A stretch of DNA of 64,000 nt from Calliopum simillimum. Taxonomy: Eukaryota; Arthropoda; Insecta; Diptera; Lauxaniidae. Location: the NCBI GenBank assembly GCA_951812925.1, contig OX638369.1, positions 26,802,533 through 26,866,532 of the forward strand, written 5' to 3'. A model generated the notes under the pieces. It searched no databases and was not told the DNA's origin. It worked only from the letters and a program-made list of their open reading frames with translations. This document shows, piece after piece, positions 22,030 to 36,100 of this stretch (positions within the stretch are counted from its first letter, which is position 1; each line of letters starts with the position of its first letter). A program made the translations under genes and the position numbers.

Positions 22030-22450
22030 AGATTTCCTTCTCCAACAACCTTTTCTAGGTAGTTTCTAACCTACCACGTAATCTACTGTCTTGTGGATTC
22101 TCCGCAAGGGCCTGGCGGTAGACTTCACTGACCTATACATTCCCACTTGCGTAGATTGATCTTGTGTGCTATGGTCCATTTGGTTGCATTTTTGGTGTAG
22201 TTCGACGTTTGTTGACGAATACTTGCAGATTTGAATAAAGAATGCGCACTTTCGTTTTGGTGATGATAAGGTCACATTTTGTTCAGTTAAGTAAACGCGC
22301 CTGTCGACGTTTTCAATATCATGGATGCATTGATTTTAAGGCTTGCTTCCAAGACAAAGTCTACAATCTTGCTCTGAGTGTTCGGATGATAGAAGGCACA
22401 TGTCGTCACTGTAGTAGAGATCTTCTAGCTTTTCGGTAAAATTTCATGGG
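22030..22450 (-). pseudogene. LINE reverse-transcriptase C-terminal remnant
   Basis: On the minus strand, with several frameshifts: LEDLYYSDDMCLLSS (the YxDD-like catalytic box, from about 22430), SLKINASMILKTST, then INLRKWECIGQ and RQALAENPQDSRLRGRLETT. The RKW-WIG...NPQ-RGR order is usual after the reverse transcriptase in RTE-like and related non-LTR elements. About 300 residues between the blocks have been shortened. Dead. Confidence 0.7.
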
Positions 22451-23679
22451 ATTAGTAGCTTGAAGCTTTATCTACGATATCGTCAAGAACGAAAATACTT
22501 GTAATACTTGTGATAAATTGATTTTATTGACAAACGCAATTGGGCTAAATATTACTGAAACGGTCCATGAAGACACAAAAGCAAAACAATATAAAATCAT
22601 TTTTCCAATTTATGTATATTTCACATTACTAGAAATTTGGAAAAAAAATTTCTATACATATATTTTTAATGCACTTAAAATTAAAATGTTCGTATTGGTA
22701 TTGTAAATGTATATGTATTAATATTATTGTAAATTTCCCTAAACAATAGATGTAAAAAAATATACACTAAATTCCACAGCATCATTAAATTATTTTTGTG
22801 TTTTTTGTTTTCTGTTTTCCATATAAATTACTAACTGTTAAACCTGCGCTGTTAATATTTTGTTTTTTTTTTTAATCTTCTTCAAATTGGCTTAAAATAA
22901 CAAATTAGTAAATGTTTTTTATATCAATGATTTGTGAAACAATTAATTTACGCATTGTTTGTTCATCCTTAGCGTTGGGTGTGGTATAAAAAATTGATGT
23001 TTCAAAAATTCATGTGTTTTCGATTTTTTTATTTTTTATTTTTTATACAAAATGACATTGTTCGTTTTTTGTTGGTTTTTGTTTTATTCTTGTTAATTCT
23101 ACTAGTAATATAAAAACAGCCTTTGATTTACAAATTAGTTGTTCATATTTTTGTTGTTGTTGCAATTGTATGTATATAATTTTTGTTTGGTTCATTAAAA
23201 ACAAAAAAAGCTGTTACCATTTTAATTTGTTCTTTTTTACAGTTTTTTGTTAATATTATTAATTTTTTTTTTTTTTTTTTTCAATGAAAATTACATTACT
23301 TACAAATATATATTATTTCTTATGGCTTAAAATGCAATTTTCCTTTAAATTACCTTCAGTGTATTTTTGATACGCTATTTATGATGTATATTTACTTAAA
23401 ATAGAAAAAAAAAAATCCCAAAATTTTCCATTTATTATGATCTCACCAAAGATCATACAGAAAATACAAAAACAGTTTTAAATGTTACAAAAACAATTTG
23501 AATAACTTAAGAAAAGAAAACATAAAATAAAATGAAAAAGTTAAAAGTTAAAATTAAAAAACAAAATGGTTTAATTCATAAATAAATCATCACAAATTAA
23601 ACTTACAAGCATCGAATAAAACAGAAATATCGTAACTTATCAAAAGTAAAAATAATAAACAATAAATATATACAGAACC
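22451..23679 (-). other. 3' UTR and downstream flank of the ABCG gene
   Basis: No coding potential. Extremely AT-rich with T/A runs (for example near 23264-23281). Minus-strand AATAAA signals occur, such as the one at 23431-23436 about 245 bases after the stop codon, with several more near 23020-23090. I cannot tell which is used. Confidence 0.4.
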
Positions 23680-24180
23680 CTATCGCGTTGTCTTCAATTT
23701 CCAACGCAAAAATAGATACGCTGACACTCTCAATACAATAAAGATCACAATTAATGCGACAATATCAAGAATGAAATTCGCATCCACCATATCGAGTTCC
23801 TCCAATGTCGTCAGTGGCGATTTGAAATGGCAATATGTTTGATGGCATTTCAATTTTGGACGATCATAACCATAAGTAGCCAATGCAGTACCTTCGAAAC
23901 CATAACGAATATACGACAGATATGTAATCCAGCGCAAATAAACTGGTATGGCATCAAAGGAAACGAAGAAACCGGAGAACAACAGGAATGGTACGGACAT
24001 TACGGGCGCTAAGAAGACACCGTTTTGTACATTCATGGCAGCGCCGACAACTAAACCAACAGATTGTGCAACAAATGATATCATAAGGCAAGCTCCTAAG
24101 AACATGGAGTAACGCATTAGTTCCCATGGCTGTGAGGTAAAGTAATAGACAATCGTTACGTAGACAATGCAGAAGATGGC
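23680..24180 (-). CDS. ABCG exon 7 (TM3-TM6, stop)
   Basis: 501 nt, acceptor CTTTTATAG, stop TAG at 23680-23682. It encodes residues 549-714: the end of TM3, TM4, TM5, the large outer loop with two cysteines (660, 665) and TM6, ending in a basic tail (RWKLKTTR). The length and ending match a full-length ABCG transporter, so the 3' end is complete. Confidence 0.96.
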   Translation of the reverse strand, partial: AIFCIVYVTIVYYFTSQPWELMRYSMFLGACLMISFVAQSVGLVVGAAMNVQNGVFLAPVMSVPFLLFSGFFVSFDAIPVYLRWITYLSYIRYGFEGTALATYGYDRPKLKCHQTYCHFKSPLTTLEELDMVDANFILDIVALIVIFIVLRVSAYLFLRWKLKTTR

Positions 24181-27100
24181 CTATAAAAGAAAAGTGGTGT
24201 TTTGAAGTTATGTTTATATTTCTTTTGTTAGTTAAATTTCTTACCTGGAATGGTATATCCGCTACTGATATGGCTAAGTAATATGACTTAAGTGAGTACC
24301 AACGATTGAAATTTTCTTTGAGCAGCACAGGCATTTCAAGTGGGACTGAAATTAGAAAGAAATATTAAAATTGATATGGATATACATATGTAAATGTAAT
24401 GGTTTAAAAAAGAATTAATTGTACTCATAATGATTACTAAGCCTGAGAAACATAAGCAATCAGAGTTTGACAAATTTTTCACAAAATAGTAACACTTGGA
24501 AAGTTGAAAATAACATGAAAGGATGAAAATCTGTTTGTCTTCATTGAAGATGTTTCAAAACTTAAATAAGATTTCCGAAGATTTTGAAAGAGATATTTTG
24601 TAACTAAGTAAATAGTTGGCTGACTTTAAAAGTCAGTTGTAATATATTGCGACAGTACGAGAGCAGTTTGACAAGTTCAATAAGTTGAATAAAAAAGTAT
24701 TTTTCAATATAGTCTTCTTTTAACTCTACACATTTATTCCAGCGTTTTTCCAATTCTTCCATTCATTCCAAATACAAGGTTTCCTCATGGCCTTCAGAAT
24801 AGGTGTTTGATTCAGAAATGTTCTATTCTTTAGACCAAAATTTCTTACCGCCCAGTCATTTCTTCCGGTCTGAAGACAGGAAATAGTCGCAGGGGATACA
24901 ATCTGCAGAATATGCTGGATGGGGTAACAGTTCGTAGCCCAGTTTATGGGTTTTTGTCACGATGATTACAAAGATGTGCACCCGTAAATTGTCTTGATGG
25001 AACAGCACTTTTTTTTCGCCAAATGAGGTCGTTTCTACTTCAAATCAATATCGAAGATATTCAAAAGCTCAGAATTATATTCGTCGGTGTTAGTTTTAAT
25101 CTCTTCAAGGTTATCGATGTGAATGACACTGCGTGTATTCCAAAAAACAGTAGCCATTATTTTGTTGACCGACAGACCCCAACTTGGCCTTCTTTGTTGT
25201 ACGTTGTTCCGAAAAAGCTCACTATGTTGACTGTTTTTTGTTTTCTGCTGTCTTGTGATGGATTCATGTTTCACGATAACGAAACGGTGCAAAAACTCAT
25301 TAAGCCAAACTCTCCTTTGAACTAGGTACACTGTTGCTTTTATAGTCGAGTGACAGCAAACGCGGCATCCATCGTGCGGATAGCTTTTTCATGTCCCATC
25401 GTTCAATATCATTCCATGGATTTTATCGAAGACTTTTGGCGGTTTCGCTTGTGCGGGTGCAACCACAACGGAAGTCAGTTAACCACTCCTTAAATATTGA
25501 AATTGATGGTGAGGAGTCCCCATTTATAAAGCTCTTCCTTGGTTTCGGTGATGGGTTTTTGATGTAAAAAATAATGCTTGATCAGCACGTGGAATTCACT
25601 TTTCTCCATTTTCATTAAAGTTCTCGAGTTTATTTGCTTTTAGTGGCTGTCTATCACAAACTGTATGACCCAGCTTGCTACAAATTTCACAGTGATCTGC
25701 TGATAGATGACAGTTGACGGTAACAGAATTAGATTTAAAGTTATTGTGCAGGAAATTCCAAAATTCTCGAACTTATCAAACTGCCCTCGTATTTTCATAA
25801 ACAAAATGTTGCATACTTTCAGGATTTTTGAAATTATTTATTATTGATTACTAAATTATTTATTTTTAATTTATTTAGAGCAAACTTTACAAGGCTATGA
25901 CCTCTGTTATAGATGCGCTGATTGGTCTGCATTATACACAAAATTATACATCAGCATTTTGAAATTCAAGATAAATGGAGTTATAAGAAAAGCTCCTAAA
26001 ATTATGCAATATTTTTGTTTACAAAAAACAGTCAATATAGAAACTTTATGCATTCGAATTAATTTTAAAAGACAAATATTTTTAAGTTGAAATTGAATTT
26101 CGTGGAATTTTTTCCCCATAAAAAATTTAACATTCAAAATATTAGTCCTATTTTCATTACACAATTGTCTTGAATTTTAGAGTGTTGTTTATTTGTAAAA
26201 TTTTTATTTAAAGCAAAGCTTCAGTTCCGTGCAATTGTGGAATTTTTTTAAAACTCTATGTTCTTGGTCGTTCTGAGCTTTACGTTTCAGAAAAATCCCT
26301 AAAGAATGTTTAAAACTTACATGATAAAATCGTAATTGTCATGGATGTGTACATCAGGAACAACATGTTGAAGAATAAGAAACCAAGATTACTCAAAACC
26401 TTTGCACCATCATTGCCAATATCATAGTAGAGAGCACCGATCAGAAAGCCAACCAACAGATGAGCAAATAAACGTAAATACATAAGAGTCTGTAAGAAAA
26501 AAAATTAATTAATTAATAACAGCCCACAAGTATGTGACGAAATTTTTCAGTTTTCGTTTTTCTCTCAAACTCACCCAATCGCGAAAACTGAATAGCAGCG
26601 TACGCTTCAATACAATCCAAAACTGATGAAACTGTGATGTGGGATAACGTTCCGGTGATGTAATCTCTGCTGATAGCAACGCTGTTGTACAATTGTCGGC
26701 CTTCTCAACATCCAATATAGCATCACCTTTCTGATTGGTTGACACCATTGAAACACCCGCATTTGTAGTATCACTATATTTAACAATATCATTGACAAGA
26801 TTACCATTCAGTAAACCAGAATTCAATGTTAAATTCTCTTCATATTTGCCACCCGTTGCATTGGCAGCATCATTTTTATCCAACAAAGTCTTCAAATTGT
26901 GCACTTTGACGAGATCATTGCGTGCCTTCATGCCGGCATAATCAGCCGCGGTACGTATATCACGTTTACCATTATCGATGGCATCAACCAGCTTACGCGT
27001 ATGATCACCGTGTTCACCACACGCTACTTCAATAATATAACTGGCTGGATTATGATAGCTGGGACATTCCAAATTCAATGTCGATAGGAATGGTACCAGC

Positions 27101-30100
27101 TGTTTTGTGCTGCCCTGATAAACGCATTGTCCATCGGCGAGCGTATACAAATGATCGAACATTTCAAAAAGACGCGCCGATGGTTGATGTATCGTGCAAA
27201 TGATTGTGCGACCGCCAGCGGCCAACATTTTCAATAGATGTATGCATTGAAAACATGTGGAACTGTCCAAACCGGATGTTGGTTCATCGAAAAACATTAT
27301 TGGTGGATTGCTCACCAATTCGAGTGCAATAGAAAGACGTTTCTTCTGTCCACCGGATAGATTACGTGTCAATGTGTTTCGGTGTTCACTCAAGCTGAGC
27401 GTTAGCAAAATATCATCGATCTGGAAATTTTGGAGAAGGGTAATTAATTATGTACATCGTGATAGGGTGGGATGTGAAATTAAACAATAAAAAAAGAGAT
27501 TTCAGTGGCTTATGTCAGGTCTTATGGAAGTAAAGGTTTTTTTTTAATTTTGATTTTTGTCTATTAATATTTTGTTTGTTTGTTGGTTTTTAGCAACAAT
27601 ACAAGTGTTAAGTCATAGATACAGCAGCGTTGAACGTGCCAGATTCTTTTGTGAAAAATCACGTTTACTCGTCTTGCTTTAGATGACAAAACCAAAAATC
27701 TGACTTGTTCAGGAAACAATTAAAATGCTGAGCAATCAAATAAAGTATTTAACAAAAAAACAAAAAATGATCGTCCGTCTATGTTGCTGAGAGTATTTTT
27801 AGAATATTTTTATTTTATTTAACCAAATTTGCAAAGTCATATCTTGCTTCGCGGCGATTAAGGCAGACAGTATCAATAATGTTTTTAATATAACTTGAAA
27901 AAAAAATTTTGCTATTCGGTCAAGGGGGATTAAGTTTTTTTTTTTTTTTTCATCTAAAGAATTGCTATTTATAGGCTGAAGAAACAATTGAGACTTTTTT
28001 AGATTTTTAAAAAGAATCATTATACTTCAATAATTATGTATATTTTAACTTAACGATGATGTGGGGAGTTATCATTTATAAAAAATTATTTCATTATGAC
28101 AAAAGCTTAAAGCATAATTTCTGAGAAGTTTTTATTAGAATGAAAATCTAATTATTCCTAGTAAAGATATGTATGTAATATACTCTTAAAATAATTAGCT
28201 TTCAAATATAAGGTTCTAATCATAGAATTTTAATCATTACTTTGCAATGTTAAAATCATTTTTGTAAAAATATATCATGTCGAGAAAATAAAAAACAACA
28301 AAATCTTCAAACGATTTGGTAGCAATTGATTTTAGCTGGAAAAAACTTTTTTAACTTTACAATATGAATTTCTTTAGAGAAGCAAATGTAGACATCGGCA
28401 TCTTCCAAGAACCATGGGTCTCTGGCTCGACCACTAAAGGACTTGGCGATAAAAATTTTAGCAAATCGTGCATCATCACTAAACAACACTTCAAAGTTTT
28501 TCTTTGCCCAAACCTTAGCTCTTCAGTTCTGACAGTTGTCAAGATCGAAAACATAGATGTGGCAGAACTCTTAATTGCTTCAGCATACTGCGCTCATGCA
28601 AGACATATGCTTTGGGGCAACATTGAAACGAATGACCGAGGTGTGTTGTTTTTCGACTTTATCATTAATTTTAACATGTCTTCATGTAACACTGGTCCTA
28701 CCCCTACCATTGTCTTTTCAAGTTCGGAAACTTTCGCTGTAAGGGTTGGAAATTGGATAGTATTAGACAAAAACTCTTTCTCATATCATAGGTGGATATC
28801 TTTTATCATTCTTTCCTAACCTTCTCTAAGTTTGCAACGAAAGTTATAAAGTCTTACTTACCATTGAATTTTTCTCAGGTTTTGTAAACTTTTTGCTCAA
28901 CTTAAGATTGGTCGCTACTGTCATGGCCTCTTGTACAGAAAGATTTCCATGCAGCTGATTGTCTTGCATAATATAAGCGGATAGCTTACGGAATGCACTT
29001 AAATTGCGCTCATGTCCATTCATTGTTACGACACCTTCAATGCTGGAGGTTCTGAAAATAAAAAATAAAAATTATATATTTAAATTATTGCGAAAAATTA
29101 AATGATTTTTTATTGTTTTTAAAGAACAAAAACAGATGATGTTTTTCAGCAACATCTGTTTCAATATACCACCGAGTTTAACTTCCATTTTAATAATAAC
29201 ATTATTAGAGTACTCGTATATGTACTACCCAGATTTCAATCGTATAAGAAAACTCGAGAACTTTAGCGTTCCTCTCAAAGATTACTTAAGCAAACAGTAA
29301 TTTGAATAATCTTTCCTTATTTATCCCAAACATTGAAGTAGTTATATATAAAAATATCTTTTGCCCCAGACGCCACTTTTTGACATTTTGACTTCAGACT
29401 TGTTCTATAGGCTTTGAAACATGATTTTTATAATTCTGTTTTCAGAATTCCTCTATTTGCTTTAGTTTCTGAGGTATGTTGAACTTTGTTTTTGAGAGGC
29501 GTGGCACCGCCCATTTTTCTATATGTAAGCTTTTTCTTGATCGATGCGTTCACACTGTACAAAATTTCACCAAACCCGGTCAGATACACACACTTTGAAT
29601 TTATTTTTGTATCGATGCCCCTTACGAAAAGTATGACTATTCATGTGTTTTACGAAAACTAGGCAAAAATGAGGATATTTGAAAACTTCATCAAAAAATA
29701 GGATGTTTCTCGATGCCTCTGACGAAAAATAAAGTTTTATATTTTTTAATGACAAGTAGGTTGTTTCATAATTTTTTAAGAAAGGCAGGGTGTTTAATAC
29801 TGAATGAATACTATAGTGAATTATCCTACTTTTTGTAAAAAGCATCGAAATGTCCTAGTTTCGTCAAAAATGGCAAAATTTCCTACTCTTCGACATAAAA
29901 TCTAGATGATAATAAATTTATATTGAATTAATTAAACAGTCATTTTGCAAAGATTACATATGTTTCGGCTATTTTCACATTATATTTATATATTTTCATA
30001 TAAGTATAAACATGTATATAGCCTCATCAGATCAGTTTTAGTTAATTCTTGTCAGAAGCCACACTCGAACCCTTGATTCCATATTTTTGATGAGAGAAAT

Positions 30101-33100
30101 ATAGTGCTTAACCATTTTGGCTACCGTCAAGGTCAAATGCCACCGTACAAGAACGTTATAAGTATAAATCATAAAACTCATTAAGCGCCGTCTGTTGTGA
30201 AAAATTGCTAAATGATTTTAGTTGGTAACACACTCTGGTTTTAAGACATGCTAAGCTAAGTAGCTACAATTAGATGATTCTACTTTTCGACATAAAACTC
30301 GAAAAATCCTACTTTTCGCTATATACTTATGTATAATGAAACACCCTAGTTTTCGTCAAAACCAGGATAAAATATCCTACTTTTCGTAGCAAGAATCAAC
30401 GACAACCTAGTTGCCGTAAAACATGTGAATCATTTTACTGTTCGTTGTTTATATTAATGAAACAACAACCAGTTTGTTATTGTGGAAAACTTTTGAATAC
30501 CTCAGAGCAGAGCTAACAAACTTATCAACGAGCTCTTTAATTTAAACTTTTATGGTACTTTTTTTGACCAATATTTTGCTTTTAAGGTACAAACTTTCGA
30601 GTATAGTTTCATGAGTCTGAAGCAAAAGAGAACTCAGCAAATGATATATAACCTCAATTCTAGAAAAATTTACTTTTTAAGAATAAAAAAAGTTAATGTC
30701 AGCATGTTTTAAAAACTAAGGAAAACAATATTGGAAATGGGAAAAGAAAACATAATAAATTTTTAAGGCGATCTCTCGAGAGCATAGAGTAAAAAATTCT
30801 CAGAATATCGAAAAATCCCTGAATATATAAATTTATTGTTAAATTCTTTTAGCATCCTAACTCACCACATATAATTAAAGAAATTAGTCGCATGTGTTTA
30901 AAATTTCTACATAAATTAATTATTTAAACAGCGCATGTAAAACTACACATGTTTTTGAAGAAGAGTTAAAAAAAACAATACCACACGCTTAGTTCCAAAT
31001 CTTTGTGAAATTCGTAAACAACTTTTTATTTTGATTATTTAAATAAATACTCTTAAAGGGAAAAAAACCTTAGAGTAAATAAAAAAACAAAACGGACCAA
31101 AAAAATTTATATCTTGATAAAAAACTAGTTTTAAACAAAACATACGCTTTATTTTAAAATGTTAATTTGTTTTTAATTTTTTTTATCATTTGCAATAAAT
31201 TTTGCTAAAAACGACTTTTTCATTTTATTCAATCCCCTTCTAAGTGGCTGTGGCGGTATAAGTTTTGTTTTTTATTTCGTTTTTTCGCCATTAGTACAAT
31301 TCCAATTTACACGTTTCATGCACAAGTTTTAAAAAATTCGTTGAATATTAAAAATTCTAATTTATTTTCAACAGGTTTTTGACGTAGTCATTGTCGTATG
31401 TGGTGGCTTTTGATAAAAGTTTTTTTTTTTGTTTTTTTGGGATATCACTTTTTACCGGCAGTTAATTATATATTTATATATGTATTTTGTTTTAAGCTTT
31501 TACTTAATGAGTAGGTTCATAAATTAACCGAATAAGCAATTAAATATAATTATACTACAATATTATTTGAAACAATAAAGCACATTTAATTGAAGGGTAA
31601 ACAATTTTTGTGTATTTAAGAACTTTAGAGTTCATTTGCATTCTCATAATATACATTTCTTATAAATTATTCTTTTTTAGTTAACTATACAGGGAAAACA
31701 ATTTAATTGTAGTAGAAAATTTTCCACAACTATTTTGCCGACTTTCTTGAAATTTTGTTATATGTATTTTTTATTCTCAAAATTTTTAGTCGTTATTTTT
31801 ATACAATTTACGGCATGATATTGTTTTAGAACTTTTAATAAAACTTATAAAGTTTTTAAAGGAAGTAACCTCTAGAAACATCTTACATGTGAGCTACATG
31901 CGTACTTTCTCGGAAGCCGCTGCTTTGAGTATAAGCACGTTTACTGTAAAGTAAGTTTAGTGGCTGCAAAATAGATCAAAAAGGTCGATAGTAATACCAC
32001 ATCATCCCGCATGTTGAATCACGTAGATGTAATTGGTTTTTAGCCTAAGCGTGAGCGTAAAAGCTTTGGAAGCAATTAAGAAGTTTTTTAGTGGTCTAAG
32101 ACCAGTCTCTGAAAGTTTTTCAAGATTGTTAAAAAACAGTTGTCCAAGAGTCTCGTGTCAGCATAGACTTTAGAGTTGCATTATAGATGGGAATGAAACT
32201 GCCAGCTCCCACTCCTGCTTCTTGTTTTGAGCTGTCCGTGAAAATATTAATAGAACTCGAAGAGTCTGAAGCTAGATTAATCCAGGAATCTCTCGATTCT
32301 ATGTTTACAAAGAACTTAACAGAGAGCTTAATTTCTGTGCCCGAATTCTCTGAAGCTAAGACCGTCAACTTCTTTCAGTCGGAGTGCAGTTTTAAAGACT
32401 ACTCCTATCGCATGTAAATCAATAGGTACCATTTTAAGTCGTACATTTAATGTTCTGCTTAGGTCGTTCTTAGAGCGGTATATGGTTCTTACAAGAAATA
32501 AGAGGGAGTTCAAGAATAACGTAAGCATGCTTAGGATGTTTCAATATATTCTTACTTTTTCGATTTCACGTGAATTTAACCCTCTCGGAATTCGCTGGAA
32601 TTTTGCCCAATTGGTTTCGTTTGGCGAAAAAATCAATGAGTGTTTCTTTGCGCAATCAATTAAGATTTGGGTAGACGTCTCCGATTTTTATGAAAATTGG
32701 TGAAAAGTTAGTATTTGACATACGTATATTTTTTTTTTTTTGGTGACTCCTCGAATATTTTTTGAGATTTTTTTAACCCATTATAACCAAGTTTTTGGAA
32801 AAAGGAGTCAAAAAGGCCCTTAAAAACACAATAAAATGGGTTAAGATGTTCACATAACTTAACGTGAAATCAAGTATGGAAGATTTTTTTAAGGATCCTT
32901 TAGACCCTTTTTCCAAAAACTTGGTTATAATGGGCTAAAAAATTCTCCAAAAATATTCTAAAAAAAACTTTGCAACACGAAATTTTTGATTACACCTAAT
33001 TCTGTTTTTACACGGTAGATTGGTTCCAGAAAAAACCGTGTAGAAAAAAATCGTGTAAAAAAGACATTGATCGTATACAAAAATTGGTGATTGGTTCCTT

Positions 33101-36100
33101 ATCTTTAAAACCTATTAAAATTAGTGAAAAATTAAAAAACTAAATGCATACAAAATATTTTTTGGCGTACCTTTTATCTTAAGCATTAAAATTAAATTTA
33201 ATATAATATTAGAAAAACAAATTTGTCTATAAAAAATGTCTTTACCACGCACAAAATATTAACACTTTTCAAATTCGCTTGTATGTACAATAAGGGAATT
33301 CCCCTAAATTTGTGATATCTGCTGTAAAATTATAATAAGACGATACTCATTTTCATAGTTTTGAGAAAATCGAAATTTTTTTTTTATTCAGAAAAGGCAG
33401 CAACTTCTCCTTCTTAAAAAATTTATTTTGTTTTTCATCTTTTTTGTATGGAGTTACTGCCTTTTATGACTTTAATTATGAAAAATATGAAAACAGGGTG
33501 TAATGTTTACATTTCTTTATTTGCAATTTGCAAGAGAGGTGGAAAACGTAAAAAATTGCTTAATCCGATGGAAAAATATAGTTTGAAATGCCGTAACTTA
33601 GGTTGCGGCCTTATATTTTTTACGGCAGATATGAATACATTTCGCAAAAATTAAATCTGACAAATAAAATTTAAGCCCAAAATTTTGAATCGTGCTAAAT
33701 GGAATAAAATCGTGTAAAAATATTTAAAAAAATATATTTTAGAACCGTGTTAAATCAAAACCGTGTAAAAACAGAATTAAGTGTACTATTTTTTTTTTTT
33801 TTTGGTGTTTGGGGGGAGGGGGTTGTTTTTAAAAATACGCAGATACGAATATTGGTTAAAATAATATCGGCCGATACTGCTTCACGAAATTGTTCATAAT
33901 TTAGAATTTTCTTAATCGACTACCATGCTCTAACCTATTTTGGAGAGGTTATGTGACATGCTATAAGTACAAAGTAAATTTTCGGGTATTTGATAAAAAG
34001 TACGGTTCTTAGTACTTGAGTACAGTTAGTGTGACCGATACTGATTCACGAATTTTTCCATAATATAGATATTTCTTAACCTATTTGCATGTTCTCAGCT
34101 ATTTTAGAATAGCTATGTGTCAGGCCATAAGTAAGTTTTTCTGGTATTTGACAAGTTGTAGTATTTTTAGTACTTCTTTAGTACTAAGTTTACAAAGAAA
34201 GCTTTCTGGCCTACTTTTTTTAAATCTTTCAAAATATATTTTAACAAAAGAAAGCTGCCTTTCATATGATTCTAAAACTAAGATGGTATCGCCAACAGTT
34301 TAGGGGTTAAGATTCTTTGATTTTGGTGACTAAAAATTGTGTGTACATACTGTGAAAAGTTCAAAAATGGCTAAAACATTCCGTTCAATTATTAATATAA
34401 CGAATTGAATCACACTGACTCTAAGTCTAAGCATTAATAAAAAAATGTTCATGTAAACATTATCATTATTTTTAAAATTACATCACTGGAAACCGTAAAA
34501 AAACCCCAAATAAGACCCCAATCGCTTAATTTGCTTGTGGTGGTACTGTTATACATAATCTACAAAATTCTTGTACTAAACAAAACTCTTGTTACTCTGT
34601 GTAATTATACCTTTCATAATTTAAAAAAAGAAAAAACCAGAAAATTTATTCAACTGACTAAACATTACATTGCATTTAAGTTAACACGCATCACTGACGA
34701 GACAAATTAAACCCTTTGCTTTGTAACTCTTAGTCATATCACACAAAAACTGACACGTGTCGCAGCCATGTGAGTCGGGTTGAACTCGCAATTTAATCTG
34801 TAAAATGTTTATTTATTAATATTTAATATGATCTTTTTTAATAGCACAAAATTGATATTCCATTCCATTGCATATAATACATTTTGTTTTAAACTTTACA
34901 CTTTGCTCAAAAATAAATATCATTTAATTATCGATAATTGATTACTTTATAATTGTCAACAATTACTATTTATAAGGTCATAATATGAATTAAATATCTA
35001 CTAAACACCGGAATAGCTCATGTTCCCTTTGAAACTGAAAAACCAATCAAGTTTTATAATCTTATAACTTATAGAAGACAATTCATGAAGAAATTCCTAA
35101 CCGAATGACGAAAACAACCAAGGATTCTATACTTCTAAATTGTTTAAATTGTCACAAACGTCAAAAATCAGTTCCTTCTGATTCTTAAACACTTCAATGA
35201 AATGATCTCAAAAACATAATAAAATTTGGGATTTCCATAAAACTTGTTTTGACGCATGTATATAGGTCTGGTTTTTTGATGAACAAAAACATTATACATA
35301 ATCGACAATACTAAATATAACTATAGTGACGATAAGAGAATCAAATTTGAATAACAAATCATCTGAATATTGACCTGAATGTTCGAATAGAAAATGTTCA
35401 AAACACAAACATGTTTTTTTTTTTTTTAATTTAAAAAACAAAAGAATTAAAAAGTAAAGGAAGTGTTCAAAGCATAGTCGGTAGTACTCAACGAAATAAT
35501 ACTTTATAAATATTTAGAGCTACCATCAAAAGGTATTAAATAAATTAACATAGAAACAGACAAGAAATCAAAAAACAAAGGAACATTTTTTGTTCTAAAT
35601 AGAAAACAAGTATGACTCAAAAACAAGACTATTTGAAGGATTATAGTAAAGTTGCTTACGCGAAAGTGTACAACAAAATTTTCACAATAACAAATACACC
35701 AACTAATTAAAAAAAACACAAATAAAACTTTATTAGAACAAACAGATAAACAGCACATAAAAGTGCCAAAGTCCAGAAACTGTAATAAGAGAAGAACAAA
35801 AAAAAAAAAAAAATGTGAAATAACACTCGCATTATCGCGAAAAAAAAAAAATAAAATTTAAAACCGCAATATAGAAATCAAACTGTGAATCAGAAGTAAG
35901 TACATATAAGCACAATATTATATGTACATAAGTAGGTACATTAGAGTTCTTGAAACAAAAAAAAAAAAAATTCTGCACATTCGGAAACGCATACATTGAT
36001 TCGTTTGGATTTAGATATAATCAGGCATGTTCTAAAATCCGATTCACTTCGGAATCGGAATGAAAGCATTTTTCAAGAGCTCCGCATTTTAACAATTAAC

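Noticed and set aside
25023..25325. 100-codon plus-strand frame
   Set aside because: It is the antisense of the decayed mariner transposase at 24658-25789.
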